Of a DNA stretch of 64,000 bases, positions 1 to 9,746 are shown piece after piece (position 1 is the first letter of the stretch; the number at the start of each line of letters is the position of its first letter). The DNA comes from Paenilisteria riparia FSL S10-1204 (lineage in GTDB: Bacteria > Bacillota > Bacilli > Lactobacillales > Listeriaceae), in NCBI RefSeq assembly GCF_000525995.1, contig NZ_AODL01000003.1, positions 19,985-83,984 on the forward strand, read 5' to 3'. The position numbers and the translations under genes are program-made. Under the pieces are notes generated by a model. The model was not told the origin of the DNA. It saw nothing but the letters and a program-made list of their open reading frames with translations, and ran no database searches.

Positions 1-2
1 AT

Positions 3-3000
3 TTCCCGCAAAACAAAGAACAACGCAAAATTTTGCAGGCAGCGACGGAATGCTTTATTGAACAAGAAGGGCAAACATTCTTGGGATGGCGCAAGTTGCC
101 GACGGATGTGACAAAGGTTGGTCTGGGCGCGCAAAAAACGGAACCAGCTGTGTATCAGCTCTTTGTGGCGAAAGATGAGACGTTGGATGAGGAAGCGTTT
201 GAGCGGAAATTATACCTTATTAGAAAACAAGTGGAACGTTTTGCGGTAGGCGATGCGCGGATTACGGAAACGTTTTATGTGCCGAGTTTGTCGACGCGGA
301 CGGTTATTTTTAAAGGGATGTTGACACCGGAGCAGATTAATCAGTATTACTTGGACTTGGCGGACCCTGCATATACGTCGGCTTACGCGCTAGTGCATTC
401 ACGTTTTAGTACGAATACGTTTCCGAGCTGGGAACGGGCACATCCGTATCGTTATTTGATTCATAATGGCGAAATCAATACGCAACGCGGGAATTTGAAC
501 TGGATGAAAGCGCGGGAAAAACGGGCAGAATCGGCTTTGTTTGGGCAAGACTTGGCGAAGTTACTGCCAGTTGTGGATGAGAGTGGTAGCGACTCGGCGA
601 CGCTTGATAATGCGCTGGAGTTTTTAGTGCAGACGGGACGGTCGTTACCACATGCGGCGATGATGCTGATTCCTGAACCTTGGGATAAAAATACAGCGAT
701 GACAGACCCAAAACGGGCATTTTATGAGTATCATAGCGCTTTGATGGAGCCTTGGGACGGACCAACATCGATTTCATTTACGAATGGTCGCGTGATTGGG
801 ACAATTTTGGATAGAAATGGGCTGCGTCCAGCGCGCTATTACGAGACGAAAGACCATACAATTATTTATTCTTCGGAGACGGGTGTTGTACCTGTGGAAT
901 CGGAGGAAGTGATTCGCAAAGTGACGGTTGGAGCTGGAACAATGTTGTTAATCGATTTGGAAAAAGGCGAGATTATTTCGGATGATGTGATTAAATCGGA
1001 ATTGACGACGGAAAAACCATACCGGGAATGGCTGGATCAAGAGATGACGGAAATTGAGACGTTGACAGATCAGGATCGGTTGGAGTACATTTCGTTAAAT
1101 AAGAAGGACTGTTTCAAACTGCAACGGGCATTTGGGTACACACAGGATGAATTAAGCAAAATCTTGATTCCGATGGTAACGGAGAAAAAAGACCCGACTG
1201 GCGCGATGGGTTACGATGCACCACTAGCTGTTCTTTCTTTCCGACCGCAGTTATTGTTTAACTATTTCAAACAATTATTTGCGCAAGTAACAAATCCGCC
1301 AATCGATGGGCTTCGTGAAGAATCGGTTATTTCGACGATGACGTTGCTTGGTAATGAAGGCAATATTTTGAACCCGACAGCTACGAATGCGAATCGAATT
1401 CGTTTAGAAACGCCGATTTTATCTCGGAAACAGTATGCTTCGATTGCGTTGCAGAAAAAATTTGCGAAGCCGACTGCGTTTATTAATGCGTTGTTTAGAG
1501 CGGAGGACAAGGAAAATTTGGCGGAAGTTTTGGCAGCACTTTTTGCAGAAGCGGATGCGAAAATTGAGGCTGGCGCTGAGCTTTTAGTTATTACGGATGA
1601 TGGCACGAACGATGCGTTTATCGGGATTCCGGCGCTGTTAATCACGAGTGGATTGCATCATCATTTGGTACGAAAAGGAACACGAACAAAGGTTAGTCTA
1701 ATCGTGAAAACAGCGGAGGCGCGCGATGTTCATCATTGTGCGATGCTACTTGGTTATGGTGCCGATGCGATTTTCCCATATTTGGCGATTGATGTGTTTG
1801 CGAATTTGATTAAAGATGGCCGAATTAAAGGCTTTACGGTAGATGAAGCGGAGTCGCGCTATATTCAGGCAATTACGGACGGGATTTTAAAAGTCATGTC
1901 GAAAATGGGTATTTCTACGGTGCAAAGTTATCGCGGGGCGCAGATTTTCGAGGCAATTGGAATTGGGAATGATGTGATTGCGGATTACTTCCCAGGAACG
2001 GCATCGCAACTCGGTGGTATTCCATTGGAAGTCATTGCGCAAGAGTCTTGGTTGCGTCACCGTGAGGCATTTCACGATATTGGTTTCCAAGAATTCACGC
2101 TAAACACTGGCGGTGAGTATCAATGGCGTTCAAACGGCGAATACCATGTGTTTAATCCGCTTGCGATTCACTCTTTGCAGTCAGCGACGCGCGAGAATAA
2201 CCGCGAAACGTATGATTTGTATTCCGATTTGATGCAGAACCAAAATAACGCCTTTTTGCGGGGACTGTTAACATTTAATTCCCACGGGCGCAAGCCAATT
2301 CCGATTGAGGAAGTAGAGCCCGCAGAAGAAATTTTCAAACGGTTTAAGTCGGGGGCGATGTCTTACGGGTCGATCAGTCAAGAGGCGCACGAGGCGTTGG
2401 CGATTGCGATGAACCGGATTGGTGGCAAAAGTAACAGCGGTGAAGGTGGCGAAAATCCAGATCGGTTTGAGCGGGATGCAAACGGAGATTGGCGTCGGAG
2501 CGCGATTAAGCAAGTTGCATCAGGACGTTTCGGTGTAACAAGCCATTATTTGGTGAATGCGGACGAGCTACAAATCAAGATGGCACAAGGTGCAAAACCA
2601 GGAGAAGGTGGACATTTGCCAGGCGAGAAAGTCTATCCGTGGATTTCAAAAACGCGTGGATCGACGACGGGCGTAGGGCTCATCTCACCACCACCGCATC
2701 ACGATATTTATTCCATCGAGGATTTATCCCAACTAATTTTCGACTTGAAAAATGCCAATCATGACGCGCGAATCAATGTCAAACTCGTATCAAAAACGGG
2801 CATTGGCACGATTGCAGCAGGGGTTGCGAAAGGCTTTGCCGATGTCATTTTAGTAAGCGGATATGAAGGTGGAACGGGAGCTGCGGCGCGAAGCAGTATT
2901 CGCCACACGGGCGTTCCGTGGGAAATTGGTCTTGCTGAAACACATCAAACATTGTTGCTTAACGGTTTGCGAAATCAAGTGGTTGTCGAAACGGACGGAA

Positions 3001-4307
3001 AATTGATGACCGGAAAAGATGTACTTGTTGCAGCAATGCTTGGCGCTGAAGAATACGGTTTTGCAACAGCACCACTCGTAACGCTTGGTTGCGTGATGAT
3101 GCGCGTTTGCCATATGGATACATGCCCAGTTGGCGTAGCAACGCAAAACCCTGAACTTCGTAAAAAATTCGGTGGTTCCGCCGATTATGTCGTGAATTTT
3201 TTCAACTTTATCGTGGCAGAAATGCGCGAAACGATGGCTGAACTTGGATTTCGAAGCTTGGAAGAAATTATTGGCCATAAAGAATACTTGGAAACACATG
3301 AACGTAAAGAATCCCATTGGAAAGCGAAACATCTTGATTTTTCTAATATGCTATACACGGATGAATTTTACCAAAAACAAGTCCAGTTCTGTACGAAAGA
3401 ACAAGATCATAAAATTGACCAAACATTGGATATGCGCGAGTTGAAAGCTGTTGTGGCGCCTGCGATTGAAAGTGGGGAGAAAGTGACCGGACGGTTTGCT
3501 ATTCGCAATATTGATCGCGCGGTTGGAACGATTACAGGTTCCTATGTTAGCAAGAAATACGGCGCGGCAGGTTTGCCAGAAGACACGATTGACCTTACTT
3601 TTGCGGGGGCAGCAGGTCAGAGCTTTGGCGCTTTTGCTCCGAAAGGGATGACGCTACGTGTCGAAGGTGACGCCAACGATTACTTCGGAAAAGGACTATC
3701 TGGCGGGAAGCTAATCGTTTCCCCAGACTCCCAAACCCCAATCATAGCGCATGATTCGGCGATTGTCGGAAACGTCACGTTGTACGGTGCAACAGGAGGA
3801 GAAGCTTACATTCACGGAAAAGCCGGGGCTCGTTTTGCCGTTCGTAATAGTGGCGCAGATGTTGTTGTCGAAGGCATTGGCGATAACGGTTGTGAATACA
3901 TGACAGGTGGAACGGTGGTTGTACTAGGCGAAACCGGAGAAAATTTTGCGGCAGGAATGTCTGGCGGTGTGGCGTATATCTACAGCCCAAACAAAACCAT
4001 ATTTGAAGCAAAAGTAAATCAAGAACTCGTGACGTGCCGAAGCTCTATGACATCGCGTGAAGAAGCGAAATTGCACGAGCTGATTGAAAAACACGTGCGC
4101 TATACAAACAGTGAGTTCGCCCGCAATATTTTAGCTAATTGGGAAACCGAATGTAGCAACTTCGTCTTCGTGATTCCAAATGAATTTGAACTCATGCTAA
4201 ATCGTATTGAAAAACTTGAAGGCGAAGGCCAAACACATGACGACGCAGAATTACAAGCGTTTTATGAACATAAGGATGGAAAATTGAACCGTCTTGTTCA
4301 ACTTTAA
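3..4307 (+). CDS. gltB: Glutamate synthase large subunit, 5' end outside the window
   Basis: Makes glutamate from glutamine and 2-oxoglutarate together with the small subunit encoded just downstream. The reading frame is open to the left edge, so roughly the first 100 residues, including the catalytic Cys1 of the glutamine amidotransferase domain, are missing. Visible: rest of the class II amidotransferase domain (HSRFSTNTFPSW at about 415-455, HNGEINTQRGN at about 460-495), central domain, FMN-binding synthase barrel, the 3Fe-4S cluster cysteines in CVMMRVCHMDTCPVG near 3090-3135, and the C-terminal GXGXG helix domain. The TTG at 33 is not the true start. RBS and ATG of gltD follow after 19 bases, so the two form an operon. 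Very sure of family. Confidence 0.97.
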   Translation, partial: FPQNKEQRKILQAATECFIEQEGQTFLGWRKLPTDVTKVGLGAQKTEPAVYQLFVAKDETLDEEAFERKLYLIRKQVERFAVGDARITETFYVPSLSTRTVIFKGMLTPEQINQYYLDLADPAYTSAYALVHSRFSTNTFPSWERAHPYRYLIHNGEINTQRGNLNWMKAREKRAESALFGQDLAKLLPVVDESGSDSATLDNALEFLVQTGRSLPHAAMMLIPEPWDKNTAMTDPKRAFYEYHSALMEPWDGPTSISFTNGRVIGTILDRNGLRPARYYETKDHTIIYSSETGVVPVESEEVIRKVTVGAGTMLLIDLEKGEIISDDVIKSELTTEKPYREWLDQEMTEIETLTDQDRLEYISLNKKDCFKLQRAFGYTQDELSKILIPMVTEKKDPTGAMGYDAPLAVLSFRPQLLFNYFKQLFAQVTNPPIDGLREESVISTMTLLGNEGNILNPTATNANRIRLETPILSRKQYASIALQKKFAKPTAFINALFRAEDKENLAEVLAALFAEADAKIEAGAELLVITDDGTNDAFIGIPALLITSGLHHHLVRKGTRTKVSLIVKTAEARDVHHCAMLLGYGADAIFPYLAIDVFANLIKDGRIKGFTVDEAESRYIQAITDGILKVMSKMGISTVQSYRGAQIFEAIGIGNDVIADYFPGTASQLGGIPLEVIAQESWLRHREAFHDIGFQEFTLNTGGEYQWRSNGEYHVFNPLAIHSLQSATRENNRETYDLYSDLMQNQNNAFLRGLLTFNSHGRKPIPIEEVEPAEEIFKRFKSGAMSYGSISQEAHEALAIAMNRIGGKSNSGEGGENPDRFERDANGDWRRSAIKQVASGRFGVTSHYLVNADELQIKMAQGAKPGEGGHLPGEKVYPWISKTRGSTTGVGLISPPPHHDIYSIEDLSQLIFDLKNANHDARINVKLVSKTGIGTIAAGVAKGFADVILVSGYEGGTGAAARSSIRHTGVPWEIGLAETHQTLLLNGLRNQVVVETDGKLMTGKDVLVAAMLGAEEYGFATAPLVTLGCVMMRVCHMDTCPVGVATQNPELRKKFGGSADYVVNFFNFIVAEMRETMAELGFRSLEEIIGHKEYLETHERKESHWKAKHLDFSNMLYTDEFYQKQVQFCTKEQDHKIDQTLDMRELKAVVAPAIESGEKVTGRFAIRNIDRAVGTITGSYVSKKYGAAGLPEDTIDLTFAGAAGQSFGAFAPKGMTLRVEGDANDYFGKGLSGGKLIVSPDSQTPIIAHDSAIVGNVTLYGATGGEAYIHGKAGARFAVRNSGADVVVEGIGDNGCEYMTGGTVVVLGETGENFAAGMSGGVAYIYSPNKTIFEAKVNQELVTCRSSMTSREEAKLHELIEKHVRYTNSEFARNILANWETECSNFVFVIPNEFELMLNRIEKLEGEGQTHDDAELQAFYEHKDGKLNRLVQL

Positions 4308-4326
4308 AAAAAGGAGCTGACCAACC

Positions 4327-5796
4327 ATGGGAAAAGCTACAGGATTTATGGAATATGATCGTATTCCAAGTCCAGTTCGTGATCCTAAAAAACGGACGCG
4401 TGACTGGAATGAATATAGTTTACCGATGCCAGAAGTCGATTTACAAATACAAGCGGCACGTTGTATGGACTGCGGTGTTCCATTTTGCCATACAGGTGAA
4501 GAAATTAAAAACGGCGTCTCCGGTTGCCCACTACACAACCTAATTCCCGAATGGAACGACGCTGTGTATCGCGGCGAATGGCGAGAAGCACTAGACCTGC
4601 TTTTAAAAACCAACAATTTCCCAGAATTCACAGGTCGTGTCTGTCCGGCACCGTGCGAAGGCTCCTGTACGGTAGCCATTTCAGAACCAGCAGTTGGCAT
4701 TAAATCTATCGAAAAAGCCATCATCGATCGCGCATTTGAAGAAGGCTGGATTAAACCTCAAGCTCCGCTAAAACGCACAGACAAGCGCATCGCCATCATC
4801 GGCTCCGGCCCAGCTGGCTTAGCGTGTGCCGATCAACTAAACAAAGCCGGTCATACCGTTACCGTTTTTGAAAAAAGTGACCGTATCGGTGGTCTACTCA
4901 TGTATGGTATCCCAACCATGAAGCTGGAAAAAGACTCCGTCAATCGTCGCGTGAACCTAATGGCCGAAGAAGGCGTTGAATTCGTTACCAATATCGAAGC
5001 CGGCAAAGATATCACGATGGAGCAACTACAAGCGGAATACGATTCTGTCGTGTTAGCAACAGGCGCAGGCAATGCCCGTGATGTCCAACTACCAGGTCGC
5101 GATGCCAAAGGAATTTATTTTGCGATGGACTATTTAACCCAAAGCATCAAAGATATTCTCGACAATAACGGTGTCCAAACCATGTCGGCAGAAGGCAAAA
5201 ATGTCATCGTTATCGGCGGTGGCGACACGGGAGCTGATTGTGTCGCAACAGCCTTACGTCAAGGCGCCAAAAGCATCTACCAATTCGGACATCGCGATAA
5301 ACTCCCAGATGCCCGTACCATTAAAAACCCATGGCCACAATTTCCAAAAGTATTCCAGATGGACTACGCGCACAACGAAGCCAGAGCAGTTTACGGCGAT
5401 GATCCCCGTCAATACTTAGTCAGCACAACCGAATTCATTAAAAATAGCCGCGGTGAACTAACTGGCCTGCGCACAATTGATGTAGACGACATCGACGCTG
5501 AGCGCAATATCAAACCCGTACCGAATTCCGAGAAAATTTGGGAAGCAGACATCGTTCTTATTGCGGTGGGATTTGCAGGAACAACCAAGTCAGTATTCGA
5601 AGATTTCCAAGTAGCAAAAACAAACCGCCATACAATCGATGCTAGAAAAGGTTTTTACCGTACCAACGTAGAAGGCGTCTTCGCATGTGGCGACGCAAGA
5701 TACGGCCAAAGCCTCGTTGTAACAGCGATTAACGAAGGAAGAGAAGCCGCCCGCGAAGTAGACTTCTATTTGATGGGCGAAACATTTTTACCATGA
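4327..5796 (+). CDS. gltD: Glutamate synthase small subunit
   Basis: NAD(P)H-oxidising beta subunit that passes electrons to the large subunit for ammonia assimilation. 489 residues, the usual length. N-terminal iron-sulfur cysteines lie in CMDCGVPFC (46, 49, 54), GCP (67) and CPAPCEGSC (106, 110, 114). FAD-binding motif GSGPAGLA is at 159-166 and NADPH-binding motif GGGDTGAD at 297-304. ATG is preceded by AAAAAGGAG. Second gene of the gltBD operon, followed directly by a terminator-like hairpin. Confidence 0.97.
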   Translation: MGKATGFMEYDRIPSPVRDPKKRTRDWNEYSLPMPEVDLQIQAARCMDCGVPFCHTGEEIKNGVSGCPLHNLIPEWNDAVYRGEWREALDLLLKTNNFPEFTGRVCPAPCEGSCTVAISEPAVGIKSIEKAIIDRAFEEGWIKPQAPLKRTDKRIAIIGSGPAGLACADQLNKAGHTVTVFEKSDRIGGLLMYGIPTMKLEKDSVNRRVNLMAEEGVEFVTNIEAGKDITMEQLQAEYDSVVLATGAGNARDVQLPGRDAKGIYFAMDYLTQSIKDILDNNGVQTMSAEGKNVIVIGGGDTGADCVATALRQGAKSIYQFGHRDKLPDARTIKNPWPQFPKVFQMDYAHNEARAVYGDDPRQYLVSTTEFIKNSRGELTGLRTIDVDDIDAERNIKPVPNSEKIWEADIVLIAVGFAGTTKSVFEDFQVAKTNRHTIDARKGFYRTNVEGVFACGDARYGQSLVVTAINEGREAAREVDFYLMGETFLP

Positions 5797-5798
5797 TA

Positions 5799-5857
5799 AA
5801 AAATCTGTCGACCTCCAGTAGCGTAAAAACTAGGGGGCATCGACAGATTTTGTTTTT
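5799..5857 (+). terminator. Hairpin after gltD, also the left end of CRISPR leader 1
   Basis: AAATCTGTCGA pairs with TCGACAGATTT across a loop of about 30 bases, followed by TTGTTTTTG. It starts three bases after the gltD stop, so it probably ends gltBD transcription. A near copy lies at 10067-10124 before the second CRISPR array, and a weaker relative after array 1. Confidence 0.75.
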
Positions 5858-5993
5858 GTTTAGGGGGAGAAGGGATTAGGATAGTTTTCGAGATTCTGAA
5901 AAAAATAAACAGATGCAAAAAAGATAAATTTCTAGGAGGTCGACAGATTTGGGATGTTGAGGTATGATGGGAGTAAGAGTTAAGAGGGTACCT
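5858..5993 (+). promoter_or_regulatory. CRISPR leader 1
   Basis: AT-rich stretch directly before the first perfect repeat. Its last 56 bases (5938-5993) agree with the 56 bases before array 2 (10209-10264) at 48 positions by eye, including GGTCGACAGATTTGGG and TTGAGGTATGATGGGAGTA. This conservation next to the perfect-repeat end marks it as the leader and sets array orientation left to right. Confidence 0.75.
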
Positions 5994-6681
5994 GTTTTTA
6001 TCTAAGTATTGTGTAATGTAAATCTGCCCGCCTACTTTATGTTGCACACGCTCTTCTTTGTTTTTATCTAAGTATTGTGTAATGTAAATAACTTTTTGTA
6101 ACAATAGCGTTACTGTTAATCATGTTTTTATCTAAGTATTGTGTAATGTAAATTGGAGTTCTGCTGAATACACAACGCCATTTAAATTCGTTTTTATCTA
6201 AGTATTGTGTAATGTAAATGAGGGAGACGCAGGTTAGGTTAGGTAAGGATAGGTTGTTTTTATCTAAGTATTGTGTAATGTAAATCGTTCTACATTACAG
6301 CAAGCGACAAATACGTCGAGCTGTTTTTATCTAAGTATTGTGTAATGTAAATTTTATAAAATTTGCATAAATAATTCTTGGTCTAAGTTTTTATCTAAGT
6401 ATTGTGTAATGTAAATCCTTCACTTATTACTTTTCCGTTTTCTATCGTGTAAGGTTTTTATCTAAGTATTGTGTAATGTAAATACAATCTTGCCATCTAC
6501 TGAAAATCGATAGTACGTAGTTTTTATCTAAGTATTGTGTAATGTAAATCGGACAGATAGCCAGTATATTACGGAGGATATGGAAGTTTTTATCTAAGCA
6601 TCGTGAAATGTAAATTGATAGCCCGCTGGATTTTTTGTTTCTTTCACGCTAGTTTTTATATAAACAATTCGAAATCTAGTA
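5994..6681 (+). CRISPR. CRISPR array 1 (9 perfect repeats, 2 decayed, 10 spacers)
   Basis: 30-nt repeats begin GTTTTTATCTAAGTATTG and end TGTAATGTAAAT. Perfect copies start at 5994, 6060, 6124, 6190, 6256, 6323, 6387, 6454 and 6520. The copy at 6586 has three changes and the copy at 6652 is heavily decayed. Spacers are 34-37 nt. The 3' end resembles the repeats of Listeria RliB and type I-B arrays (ending GAAATGTAAAT, from memory), so a type I-B link is inferred. No cas gene is within the window, so the array is an orphan here. Leader is on the left, trailer on the right. Confidence 0.97.
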
Positions 6682-6734
6682 GCGTATCGGCAATTTCACA
6701 CAACCCACCACCCAGATTCACCATTCTACAAAAA

Positions 6735-6792
6735 TAAAAAAATCTGTCATCCCATCAAAATAAAAAGAGGGACATCGACAGATTTTTTTATG
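6735..6792. terminator. Bidirectional hairpin between array 1 and tetR
   Basis: AAAAAAATCTGTC and GACAGATTTTTTT form a stem with runs of A and T on both sides. It lies 50 bases past the tetR stop on the minus strand and can terminate tetR as well as any transcript of array 1. The arm sequence is related to the hairpins in the CRISPR leaders. Confidence 0.7.
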
Positions 6793-6840
6793 CAATAATA
6801 CATTACCCGTATCTCTCCAAACAACCGTCTAAAAAAGGGA

Positions 6841-7422
6841 TTACAACAATGGAGCTAAAAATATAGTCGCCAGCCCGTCCACAATATCATCTTCTGTATA
6901 GCCACTGACTGTCAGTTGACGAATTAATAGCGGATTCAGTACAGCTGCAATGGTCGTGCTCCAAAAAAATGTATCCACATCTGTATCCACTTGCTCAAAA
7001 ATGGGCTGGATGAGTTCTTGTACAATGACAATAGGTGGTGGGGGGCTATTAGGCACTTGATTATTGTTAACCAGATTTCCATCTATATGAGTAAGCATCA
7101 CCTCTAACCAACTACTATGAGAAGAGATAAGAGAAACCAAGGCTCGAATTATAAAAACGCCTTTATCGTAACTTGTAGCTTCTTTATTATCATTCATATA
7201 AGTCATAATTTTTTGGTGAAGTCGTAAAAAATCTGATTCTAGCATTGCAAAACAAAGCTCACCTTTATTTGAAAACCTTCTATAAAGCGTTCCTTGACCA
7301 ATATTTAGTTCCTTAGCAATCGCATGCATACTAACATTTTCAATACCATGTTCTTCAAATAATTGCTTGGCTGTATTCACAATGGCTTGTGTCATTTCTT
7401 GCTTTTTCTCTATTCTAGACAA
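6841..7422 (-). CDS. TetR/AcrR family transcriptional regulator
   Basis: About 193 residues. N-terminal helix-turn-helix reads NVSMHAIAKELNIGQGTLYRRFSNKGELC, a typical TetR DNA-binding motif; the C-terminal ligand domain is unassigned. I chose TTG at 7422 because AAGGAGA lies 7 bases before it; the frame could extend to 7488 but has no better start. It lies downstream of, and on the same strand as, the ABC transporter, and two palindromes overlap the transporter promoter, so it probably represses that operon until a toxic ligand binds. The ligand is unknown. Confidence 0.85.
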   Translation of the reverse strand: MSRIEKKQEMTQAIVNTAKQLFEEHGIENVSMHAIAKELNIGQGTLYRRFSNKGELCFAMLESDFLRLHQKIMTYMNDNKEATSYDKGVFIIRALVSLISSHSSWLEVMLTHIDGNLVNNNQVPNSPPPPIVIVQELIQPIFEQVDTDVDTFFWSTTIAAVLNPLLIRQLTVSGYTEDDIVDGLATIFLAPLL

Positions 7423-7733
7423 ATATATCGTCTCCTTATCGCTATATAATCCTAAAAATGGGGCAAAGTGCAATAAATCTCTGGGCAAGTCTTCATTTAC
7501 GTCTATCTTATCTTTGACCTACCAATTTTAAAATAGGTATCTAGGTATTAAGAGCTCATCTTCATTAGTGTAATACATTTGGTTTCATTTGAACAGCATA
7601 AAAGAAATCAAGGAACAAACAAGTTTCTTGCCGAATAAAATGAGCCAAGCAAAAGTAAAAAAGAAAAACTTCTTCATGGTGCTGACTTTGAATAGGTTTT
7701 CTCTTTACTTTCATGATATAAAATTATATTTTG

Positions 7734-8921
7734 TTATTCGTAACGCAAGGATTCCATTGGGTCTAAATTAGCAGCTTTACTTGCTGGTAAGACAGCAGCC
7801 AAAATACTTATAATAAAGCTGATAGCAATACCGATAAGCATGAATAGGAAACTCACATTGATAACTCTTGCATCAAACATACCTTCCATAATGTTATTTC
7901 CAAAGAAGCCAATAAGCGCTGCGATAATAACCCCAATAACTCCGCTAGCAATACCAATAATAGCAGCTTCTACAAAGAAAATTCGTTTTATATCTTTTCG
8001 TCTTGCTCCAATTGCGCGTAAAATACCGATTTCTTTCGTTCTTTCTACGACACTTATATAGAGAACAACGACAATCATAATTGCAGAAACCAATAAGGAA
8101 ATCCCAGCAATCCCTGCCAGTACAAATGTTGCGATGCTTAGATAGGTATTGACTTGATCCAAAATATTGCTGACACCAGTACCTGTAAAGCCTTTCTTCT
8201 CGAGCTCTTTTTCTACAGTGGGCACTTGGTCCACATCATCAACCGTTACATTTAATTGGGTGGGAGCAAGTGTCAAATCTTGTGTTGCGTACATATCTTC
8301 TAACGCTTTATATGTGACAAAAGCAGAATCTTGACTTAAAGAAGATTTTATAATGCCTGAAACCGTTAATTTACGCTCTAAAATGATGGGTACCTCAGAT
8401 GAATCAACAGTTCTAACATAGAAATTGACTTCTTTACCTATCGCTTGCTTCGAATTTTTCATAAGTTTATCTGCTATCGTATCAGATATTAGAATCTCCC
8501 CATCTTTAGGGAAGCTACCAGCGACTAAGTCATCTTTATTCACACCACGATTTAATGTTTCCAAACTAATAATATCTGCAGACTCATTTTGATAATTAAC
8601 AGAACTGCTAACATTTATTGAGGCCACCTTTTCAACATTGTCCACATGATTTAGATTCTCTGCTGTACGGATGTCTTTATTTGTTAATGGCTTGACTTCC
8701 TGCAAAGGGTTTGGAACAGCAGATGCTGATGTTTCTGCAGTTTTTGTCACTTGTATTAAATCAGGACTTAATTGCGCATTGATTTGATTGTTAATGTAGT
8801 TTGTTACGCCGCTCCCTAGGCCAAGCATGAGAATAACACTAAATATACCAATAGCCCCGCCTAAAGAAACAAGAATATTACGTTTTAAATTTAATCTTAC
8901 ATTTCTAAAAGCTATTTTCAT
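7734..8921 (-). CDS. MacB/FtsX-type ABC transporter permease
   Basis: About 395 residues: one N-terminal membrane helix after the basic start MKIAFRNVRLNLKRN, a long extracytoplasmic MacB_PCD-like domain, then three C-terminal helices of an FtsX domain ending in PASKAANLDPMESLRYE, a classic ending. I place the start at ATG 8921; an in-frame TTG lies at 8930. Neither has a ribosome binding site. The frame is open back to an A8 run in the last codons of the ATPase gene, so the protein may really be the C-terminal part of a fused ATPase-permease (see findings). Probably exports a drug or peptide, or acts by mechanotransmission. Confidence 0.88.
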   Translation of the reverse strand: MKIAFRNVRLNLKRNILVSLGGAIGIFSVILMLGLGSGVTNYINNQINAQLSPDLIQVTKTAETSASAVPNPLQEVKPLTNKDIRTAENLNHVDNVEKVASINVSSSVNYQNESADIISLETLNRGVNKDDLVAGSFPKDGEILISDTIADKLMKNSKQAIGKEVNFYVRTVDSSEVPIILERKLTVSGIIKSSLSQDSAFVTYKALEDMYATQDLTLAPTQLNVTVDDVDQVPTVEKELEKKGFTGTGVSNILDQVNTYLSIATFVLAGIAGISLLVSAIMIVVVLYISVVERTKEIGILRAIGARRKDIKRIFFVEAAIIGIASGVIGVIIAALIGFFGNNIMEGMFDARVINVSFLFMLIGIAISFIISILAAVLPASKAANLDPMESLRYE

Positions 8922-8970
8922 GGCAGCCAATAGAGGAAGGCTTTTTGTTTTTGCATGATGTTCTTCTGGT

Positions 8971-9672
8971 TCAGACGGGTAGGCTTCTTTTTTTTATGTC
9001 TTCCTGAACAATTTTACCATCTTCCATTGTAATAACACGTGTACTATAATCTGCTACACTTTGCGAATGCGTTACAGCAATGACAAGTTTTCCTTGTTTC
9101 GCAATATCATCTAGTATATGCATGATTTGCGTACTATTTTTCTTGTCTAAAGCACCTGTGGGTTCATCCGCTAATATAATATCCGGGTCGTTAGATAAGG
9201 CTCGTGCTATGGCAACACGCTGTTTTTGACCACCAGATAGCTGGCTGGGACGTTTATGCAAATGTTCGCTAAGACCTAAATCAGTTAAAATTTGTTTTGC
9301 TTTTGCTATTCGTTCCAGACGCGGTACATCCGTCATTTGCATAGTCAATGTTACGTTATCCAAGACCGAAAGATGGCTAATCAAGTTAAAATTTTGAAAA
9401 ATAAAGCCGATTTTCAGTTTTCGATAATCATCAAGCTGTTTCTCTTTCTTTTGTCTTAATGTACCGCCATCAATCATTACATCACCAGTGTAATCTTGAT
9501 CCATGCCGCCAATAATATTCATTAATGTGGACTTTCCACTTCCTGATTCACCTAAAATAGAAACAAATTCACCGCGTTCAAAACCTACTGTGATGTCATG
9601 CAAAACAGGTACACGCTCTTTATTTCCTAGTGAATATGATTTAGCAATATGATGCAATTGAAGATATGACAT
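8971..9672 (-). CDS. MacB/LolD-type ABC transporter ATP-binding protein
   Basis: 233 residues with Walker A GESGSGKST (41-49), signature LSGGQ (145-149), Walker B IILADEP (165-171) and the H-loop histidine in VTHSQ (202). Typical of the MacB/LolD clade that pairs with FtsX-like permeases. ATG follows a strong AAGGAGGAGG. First gene of the operon, read from a sigma-A promoter overlapped by two palindromic operators. The last codons contain the A8 run (8988-8995 as T on the plus strand) discussed under the permease. Confidence 0.93.
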   Translation of the reverse strand: MSYLQLHHIAKSYSLGNKERVPVLHDITVGFERGEFVSILGESGSGKSTLMNIIGGMDQDYTGDVMIDGGTLRQKKEKQLDDYRKLKIGFIFQNFNLISHLSVLDNVTLTMQMTDVPRLERIAKAKQILTDLGLSEHLHKRPSQLSGGQKQRVAIARALSNDPDIILADEPTGALDKKNSTQIMHILDDIAKQGKLVIAVTHSQSVADYSTRVITMEDGKIVQEDIKKRSLPV

Positions 9673-9687
9673 AATTTCCTCCTCCTT

Positions 9688-9707
9688 AAAAGGACAGTTG
9701 TCCCTTT
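9688..9707. promoter_or_regulatory. Operator O1 for the TetR regulator (predicted)
   Basis: GGACA-GT-TGTCC (9692-9703) flanked by A and T runs. It lies just downstream of the predicted transcription start of the ABC operon. It shares the GGACA half-site with O2; the two centres are 42 bp apart, about four helical turns. Confidence 0.65.
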
Positions 9708-9717
9708 TGTGTAAATA

Positions 9718-9746
9718 AATATATCAAAAAAACGGACAATTGTCAA
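9718..9746 (-). promoter_or_regulatory. Sigma-A promoter of the ABC operon
   Basis: Read on the minus strand: TTGACA (9746-9741), 17-base spacer, TATATT (9723-9718). Consensus -35 box, one mismatch in the -10 box. The -35 hexamer sits inside the upstream palindromic operator. Confidence 0.8.

Noticed and set aside
2850..3332. 160-codon minus-strand frame inside gltB
   Set aside because: Shadow frame opposite the conserved FMN and Fe-S region of gltB.
5766..6104. 112-codon minus-strand frame across gltD end and array 1
   Set aside because: It runs through the leader and CRISPR repeats and repeats the same repeat-derived peptide; no RBS.
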